A stretch of DNA of 64,000 bases from Sweltsa coloradensis (taxonomy: Eukaryota > Arthropoda > Insecta > Plecoptera > Chloroperlidae): positions 1,054,001 to 1,118,000 of the forward strand of contig JAMZAV010000302.1 of assembly GCA_024449915.1 (NCBI GenBank), written 5' to 3'. Shown here piece by piece: positions 57,553 to 64,000 of this stretch. Within the stretch, counting starts at the first letter, position 1. Every line of letters starts with the position of its first letter. A program made the translations under genes and the position numbers. A model generated the notes under the pieces. It was not told the origin of the DNA and made no database searches. It worked only from the letters and a program-made list of their open reading frames with translations.

Positions 57553-59086
57553 CAGGCCCGTATTAACCATTAGGCTAACTAGGCTGTAGCCTAGGGGCGC
57601 AAGCTCTCGGAGGGCGCAAAGCGCCCACTACGCTGACTACTGAGAGCGCCCTCTGAGAGCTCCGCGCAACAAAGTTGTCTTCAATGCCTTGTCTCTTAAG
57701 TGTTATTTTAACATAGACATAAATGAATTTTAAAAAGTAGTTGGTATTCCTAAGCCAACCTCTAAATTTGTCAGGGTAGTAAGCTATTAGAAGGACTATA
57801 TCAATAGGATGCCAGCCGCTCTCAACTCGGGAGGAGAACTTTATGGTGTTTATTTTCTTTGAAACCGATGATAAAATACTAAATAGGAATTTGGGTTTTC
57901 GACAATTAGTCACTCTCAGTCTCAGTAAATTTATGACAGGAAATAACCTTACCCACCGGCGCCCCCCCCCCCCCTCCCACCCTCCCACGATTAGCACACT
58001 GACCTGCAGCATTCATCCCTTCTTTCAAACCACCAAGCCTTGTTCACATGTTTTAAGTTTGAGTAAACATTCTTAAAACACTTAAAATGAATGTCGTTCA
58101 GGAGTACTTTTTAACTGAAATAGTGTAAAGTAGTCTAACCTAAAATAACTAGTTGATTTTTGGGGGGCCAAGCCAAGACATCACTCAGTTCGTATCAACA
58201 CTTTCGGCCAAACAGTCGTGTCAGTTCTGTGCGCGGCAAACAAATTTATTAAATATTAAAATGGTTATTCGTAAACGGCGCGAGTGCTAAGTTCTTTTTA
58301 ACACTTTCGGGTTAACGCTCTGCACACAAATTAATTTGTTCTAATATATTAATTGTATTATTGTGTTTAAACCTGTACAGTACCGTACTAATTAAAGTTG
58401 GTTTGGTTTGGTTATTTGGATTAAGGACGCTTAACCGTTAGGTCATAATGCACCACTCTAACCTAGGGGGGGGGGGGGGGAGGAAGAGGGGCCCATGCTG
58501 GTCAGAACCAGCCACGGGAAAGGGGAGGAAGGGGGGTTTCTCACGTCGCGGTCGTCATTGTCTTTATCATTGTTCGTGGTGTCATTGTCTTTGTCATCGT
58601 CGCCGGGGGGTCGTCAAGGGAAGGGGGGCAAGGTCCCCGGCGACGATTGCCAGAGCTCGCCTCTAGATTCGGGGTATAATATACTACCCTTCTTACTAGC
58701 TGATGTTTGCAAGGTGGACTTTTCTCTTGAATCGCCTTTTACGATTAGCAGAGCCATGCTCTGGGCCAATTCTACCCCGGGCCCAGACGGGGAACTAATT
58801 AAAGTGATTAATCGTTTATTGTGATTTTATGTTTGAATAGTATAACTCTTTATTTGCAAACGGAGTGAGTGACAACAGTGAAACAACATGGGACATAAAA
58901 AAAAGTTAAGTGGTGCTCAAAATAGAAAGCACGCAGGAAGCCATGGTAGTAGTCACCAATGCAGTAAGTTCCAAAATATTCAGCATTTTAATTTTTTTGT
59001 GAAGGTAGGTTAGGTAGGTAGGGCCAATACAGAGGGCGCTTAAAATATTATAGCCTAGGGGCGCCAAATGCTTTTATGCGGCCCTG
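57553..59086. mobile_element. hAT-like element with perfect 8-bp target duplication
   Basis: CCTCATAG flanks both sides (57545-57552, 59087-59094). The left end CAGGCCCGTATTAACC and right end GCATAAAAG-inverse...GGCCCTG are imperfect inverted repeats, with GCCTAGGGGCGC near both ends. At 58889 a plus-strand ATG opens MGHKKKLSGAQNRK, like the N terminus of some hAT transposases, but it is cut short. A family E copy is nested at 58411-58792. Confidence 0.85.
58411..58792 (+). mobile_element. Repeat family E, copy 4, nested in a hAT-like element
   Basis: Full block order from GGATTAAGGACGC through GGTCAGAACCAGCCACGG, a GTCATTGTCTTTATCATTG stretch and CAGAGCTCGCCTCTAG to CCCCGGGCCCAGACGGGG. Confidence 0.82.
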
Positions 59087-59867
59087 CCTCATAGCCACAC
59101 TCCCCTCTATTGGCTACTTGCCACTAATTCCCGTCTTCAAATTTGTATTGTATGTAGCCTACTTGATTAAAAGTTAAAACTGCAAGCTTTCAAGTGATTA
59201 TTTTTCAATTAAAACTGTGGAATTATTGTTCAATTTTTAAGACTGTCTGGGGGAAAAACGTTTTTTTCTTAAATTTTTCCGGGGTTTTTCCAAGCATCAA
59301 AATCCCTAGAGCCTACAAAATATATGTAAAATAAGCTCTTTAAAAAAAAATTGCATTTATTTTTATGCAACATTTGAACATGTAACATTAAAAATAAATG
59401 TTGTTTAATCCCACTTTATACCAAACCTCTCACAACTCAACCTGTAATTTCCACTTCCACCCTCGAGATGCAGCTCAGCAATGCAAAAATAATGTGCATA
59501 TCCCATTTCCATTTGGTTCGGAGCCACCTCATATCTTAGTCTTGGTACTTTATCTTCATGTTCACTTCTCGTAACTTGAAAAATGAATGAAAAAACATAT
59601 TCAAATACTCCAAAATACGTGAAAACCAAAAAAAGGACTTTAAGTAGAAAGGACTTGCAACCGAAAAGGACTTTTGTTTAAAATGACAATGTTAAAGGTT
59701 TGAAGTTTTTTGTTTTTACTAAAACAGCAAAAACATGATTTTATTTTGGACCCCCCCAACCAAACAAGCTCCAACTTCTCATAATTACAAATGACAAAAT
59801 ATGCAATGGGTATGCAAATGCTATTGGAGAAATGCTTGCTTGGTATAGATAAGTTTTAGCTAGGTGA

Positions 59868-60740
59868 TAGGTTGGCTAGGACACAGTTGAGATGGTTTGG
59901 ACATATGAAACAAATGACAGAAGAGAGGCCCAAGGATGCCCAAGAGAATGTATGAAAGAAGAATTTTTAAAAGAAGATGGGCAAGGCCCAGGGGCAGATC
60001 TATTTTGCCAAAAATCTTAGTATCCTTGAGCAACCTTATAAAATCCAAATAAGTTGCAATGCTGCCTTCATTTATAAAACAAATATTAGATGGGTCAGTA
60101 GCATTTTCAAAAATTTGTATAATATTAAGAAGTTATAGTGATAAATAATTGACTATTCATTATTCATTAAATATGTCCTGTAAGTGGGCTTATGCTTATC
60201 TGTTTTTCTTTTCTTTTAAATTACTATTATTTGGTTCATTTTAACATTGTTGTGATATTACTATTTCAAACTTTGCTTAACTACAGTTTATCATGTTTGT
60301 ATTTATGTACTACGTATTTATAGATTATAGGTCACCTTCGAGTAATGGCCGCACCCCTATTTTGACCACCAAACTTAAAACAGTAGTATGTGTTATAACT
60401 TATACACACTATTGTCCAATGACCTCTCATAACGGCCACACCCCTCTTTTTGATATTCCTTTATATTTTAAAATATACCTGAGGCCTATATTCACTTAAA
60501 TACAGCAATTAATTTTCTTAAGTTGTCCTTTGTTAATCAGTTTTTATAACTGAACAGAATAGACGACTCTGGGGGAATGGTTACCCCCCCCTTCTGCATC
60601 TGCCCCTAGAGAGGCGAAGAAAGAGATCGATGGAGACCTTAGCAGAAGACTACACTACAGGCAAGAGCAGAGAGCTGGGAAGATCAGGTAGAGATACAAT
60701 AAGCAAGGTTCTTCAATACTGGCGCCCTGGCGCGGTGTAC
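59868..60740 (+). pseudogene. LINE pol C-terminal fragment split by a hAT-like element
   Basis: Before the insert the frame reads QLRWFGHMKQMTEER, and after one shift RRIFKRRWARP. After it, RRRKRSMETLAEDY continues. Both parts match the usual post-reverse-transcriptase end of several LINE clades (RLRWFGHV, GRPR, W-type blocks). Confidence 0.72.
59989..60608. mobile_element. hAT-like element inside the LINE fragment
   Basis: CAGGGGCAGAT at 59989 and ATCTGCCCCTA to 60608 are inverted ends. Flanks GCAAGGCC and GAGAGGCG match at five of eight positions, so the duplication is decayed or uncertain. No transposase frame. Confidence 0.7.
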
Positions 60741-60970
60741 GGAGTGAATAAAAAAAAACTTAAAAACCCTGTTGCTGTCATTGAATCCAAGCGAGCATTA
60801 ATATTATCAATTCTATCGAGGTACAAAGTTTAACATTTACTCTTCCCGGGCAACGGGTGTGACGTCACAATTATTGGCTAAACATTGTTTTATGAAAAGT
60901 CAATTAACCTCTGACTTTTAGAAAACAAAGGTCTATTGTTGTACTAATTTTCTTTACAGGGTGTGTTTTT

Positions 60971-62348
60971 TTGGATGAGCGAAGCGAAGATTCCATTTCA
61001 CTACACTGGAGAAAAAAATCCGAAATGTTTTTTTTTTTTTGTATTTTTGTGTGTCTGTTAGCACGATTCCGGCTAAACCGATACTCCAATTGCGATGAAA
61101 TTTTCTGGAGACCTTTGAAATCTCTGAACTTAGAACTGCCACGTGCGAAAAATCGATTGAAAAATCATTTCTCATGATAATTGCAATTTTACAATTTTTT
61201 TCGATTTTCTTGTTTTTTTCTGTTTGTATTTTTGTGTGTTTGTTAACACGATTCCAGCTAAACCGATACTCCAATTTCGATGAAATTTTCTGGAGGCCTC
61301 CAAAATCATTGGACTTAGAACTGCCACGTTTTTGAGCGCAATCGAAAGATTATTTCTCATAAAAATCGCAATTTTACGATTTTTTTTCGTTTTTCTTATT
61401 TTTTCTGTAAGTATTTTTGTGTGTTTGTTAACATGATTCCGGCTAAACCGATACTCCAATTAAGATGAAATTTTCTGGAGGCCTTCAAACCTCTGAACTC
61501 AGAACTGCCACGTTTTTGAGCTCAGTCTAAAAATTATTTCTCATGAAAATCGCAATTTTACGATTTTTTAAATTTTTTTTAAATTGTCTTCGACTTAAAA
61601 CACCTACATGCTTTATTCGATTGTAATGATTTTTTTGCAGAACCTTAATTTTATGAATTTATATATTCGTGTGATATTTGAGCGTAATCTAAAAATTATT
61701 TCTCATGAAAATCGCAATTTTACGCTTTTTTTCGGTTTAAAAAAAAAATTCTTCGGCTTATAACACCTACATGCTCGTTGGTCTTGTTGTTAGCGTATCT
61801 GCTTCCAATGCAGAAGGTCCAGGGTTCGATTCCCGCTAAAGTTCAGATGTTTTTTAACTTCAGATTTGGACTTAAGTCCATCAGTTCTTGTCTTAGGAGT
61901 TTGTAAACGGTGACTTTGGAGCCGTCCTAGCAACGAGAAGCACACATAATAAATTTCAGAGTTGTTCTGAATCGGCCTTGTTGATTCTGGCGTTGATTCG
62001 CGGGTGTTCGCACTGTCCATACCACTGATTGCTATATTATTTCCTATTAAAATATCGATCTTGGTTGGTTATCGCTCCTATTCGTCGATTGCGTCGGGGC
62101 CTGCAGGGTTGGCTTGGTCGCTTTGATTTAAAAGTCCCCCACTGAAAATCAGTTATAAACTGAGTGGGCAGACTCTAAATAAAATTTATTTATTTATTTA
62201 TTTATTTATCCGATTGTAATGATTTTTTCACAGAACCTTAATTTTATGAATTAATATATTAATGTGAAATTTGAGCTCAATCGAAAAATTATTTGTCATG
62301 AAAATCGCAATTTCACGTTTTTTTCGTTTAAAAAAATACGCTCATCCA
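60971..62348 (+). mobile_element. Family C copy 8, with triplicated module and a SINE insertion
   Basis: Starts TTGGATGAGCGAAGCGAAGA. The module GTATTTTTGTGTG to GATGAAATTTTCTGGAG appears three times (from about 61040, 61228 and 61412). A SINE splits it at 61776. It resumes with TTATCCGATTGTAATG and reaches CGCTCATCCATA but lacks the terminal hairpin and CTAG. Confidence 0.82.
61776..62205 (+). mobile_element. SINE family F, copy 2
   Basis: tRNA-like head with CTTCCAATGCAGAAGG and B box GGTTCGATTCCC, then a body of about 350 bp and an ATTT tandem tail. It interrupts family C copy 8 between ACACCTACATGCT and TTATCCGATTG. Confidence 0.88.
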
Positions 62349-64000
62349 TAATTTAATTTTGATCCGATAAGTAGTGTAGATTGATTACATTTTAACAAAA
62401 GTTATGACTACCATAGCAACGAAAAGTAGCACAAAGTTTGTGGCCACTATGCACTGCCACCTAGAAGTAATGAAAATACTATCGAGGAAGCAGTGTATTA
62501 TTTGTTACCAAATAGTTTTCCTAAGGAAATGATGTCAAGGTCCTCTAGATGGCGGTTGATTTTATCCACAAAGTAAAGTTTTACCTACGGGTTTACCCAA
62601 ATACCTTGCCAATAATAAATAATATTGAAAACATGGCCCCGTGGACAGCGAACGTCGCAAATTTTAAAATTTAAAAAAATGTCCAATGTGGGTCTAGCTA
62701 TAGCACGTGCTCGCTTATCAACGCGTCCAACTGAGCGTTTCCTAGTTCATAATGAATATTGAATAGTGATTAATTACATAATGCAGCAATGAGCCTAGAC
62801 AAATAATTTAAACGCCATAGGCAGCTTACTTGACACAAGCGCGTTTGGTTATGGCTTGGCGCATGGTTGACTCCGGTGGGACGGTTACAGCAAACCTACA
62901 TACAAGCATACAAGAAAATAATTTGCTATTTACATGCACTCAGCAAACACTGTTTCACTGCCTACGTTATAACGGACTGGTAGAAAAAATCATACAACAA
63001 AGGTTATAGTATTGGTAAGGTAAAAATAAACCAATGTAATGATTGGATGGACTTGTATAGTGTCATTGGTGACAAAATAAAGAAATAAGCTTTGCTTACG
63101 GAAAAGATTAGATTCAGTCATGTTCTTCCTACATGAAGTCAAATACTAAAGTCCAAAATGGAAAAGAAGGCGAGTTGGTGGCAAACGAATAAAAGGAGTA
63201 ACTAGGAACTCCCTTCCAAACTGTGTTGGCACGTCACTCTCTCTCTGCTAGTGCCAATTTTAAAATCCGCAATTTGTGTAGTATGCTGAATAAATTATGG
63301 AAACGGTAGCAATCATCTACCAAGTGGAGACTTATTGCTCGCATAATCTGTAATTGTCAATGTAATATTACCAGAGTACAGAATACACTCTTTCTATTCG
63401 GAAGAAGCTACTATTATAGTTCCTAGATGGTTCAATGTTTTCACGCAAGATGGACGATTATTCTGATATAAAGCATGACAGCAATTGCCTTCATTGCAGA
63501 GCCACGATGAGTGGTGACATCTACAGCACTCATTTGTGGGCAGACAGACAACAAAAGACGTCCCCCCAGTTCACTGGGTGAATATGTATTTTTTTTTTGG
63601 TAGCTAATAATGCATGTTATTGTTCTACAATGCATTTTTGTGTTATTTCCGTTTTAATTTCTGTGCCTTAAGAATCAAGATCCATTGGTTATTTCTACAA
63701 GATATTTAATTTGACCCCATCTCAACATTTTGTCCTTCAACTGGGAAAACTCAAATAAAACTGTAGGCTGGAATTGACTCGCCAAGCTTTCAAATTAGTG
63801 GCTTGTATGATGACATACCGTATTGCTGTCTTAAGAATCTAGATTTTGGTGTCTGGTAAAATGCTAGGGTATAGCATCAAAGGGTAGATAAAAACTAAAA
63901 AGATTAAAGAATGGCTTATTTATGCAAATATATGCTGCAGGCATATTTAAATTAGCAATGTCATAAAGTAGGGTGAACCATTATGTGATTATGTGCAGTC
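62349..64000. other. Intergenic, no gene seen
   Basis: Only one feature stands out: CAACGCGTCCAACTGAGCGT then TTCCTAG ending at 62745 and followed by T, another hairpin-CTAG terminus of the type seen in families C, D and G. No exon is recognised to the end of the window. Confidence 0.5.

Noticed and set aside
1..64000. CRISPR arrays, operons or prokaryotic defence genes
   Set aside because: The sequence has spliced animal genes and eukaryotic retroelements; no regularly spaced direct repeats with unique spacers were found.

Overview
This is repeat-dense, AT-rich animal nuclear DNA. Introns follow the GT-AG rule, genes are sparse, and transposon fossils are nested inside one another. The abundance of GGCCTA-type words, the mix of LINE, hAT and rolling-circle repeats, and the three conserved animal genes suggest a marine invertebrate, perhaps an echinoderm or hemichordate. 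That placement is an inference with low confidence.

Three protein genes are supported. (1) A GSTCD homologue on the minus strand (28285-30036) is one uninterrupted 583-residue reading frame behind a splice acceptor in its 5' UTR. (2) A JTB homologue on the minus strand (33312-40604) has three exons whose phases join to a 144-residue membrane protein. (3) A KGD4/MRPS36 homologue on the plus strand (50636-54026) has four exons encoding 91 residues, including the conserved RGGPE end. They are housekeeping genes (putative methyltransferase, membrane protein, 2-oxoglutarate dehydrogenase subunit) and do not form a pathway.

Layout. 0-1.3 kb: tandem repeat and a rolling-circle-like repeat (family C). 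3.9-8.8 kb: nearly full-length but frameshifted LINE, minus strand. 9-15.7 kb: repeat family B, a 500-bp inverted repeat, tRNA-derived SINEs and a GC-rich family E. 15.7-20.8 kb: a 4.8-kb palindromic element inserted into a family C copy and itself carrying a 1.7-kb insertion. 20.8-26.6 kb: families C and G inserted into one another, and a LINE tail. 28-41 kb: GSTCD and JTB, with rolling-circle-like repeats, a hammerhead ribozyme motif and LINE debris between and inside them. 42-44 kb: a LINE fragment split by a SINE with a 12-bp target duplication. 44-46 kb: two hAT-like elements. 46.3-50 kb: five nested or adjacent terminal-inverted-repeat elements. 50.6-54 kb: KGD4. 54-62.3 kb: hAT-like elements inside family D, a LINE tail split by a hAT-like element, and a family C copy split by a SINE. 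62.3-64 kb: no gene seen.

The most unusual objects are the palindromic element at 15851-20664, whose arms are tandem arrays of about 465-bp units; the C/D/G repeat families with a shared hairpin-CTAG end and one demonstrable insertion without target duplication; the nested inverted-repeat complex at 46.3-50 kb; and the hammerhead motif at 35045-35074.
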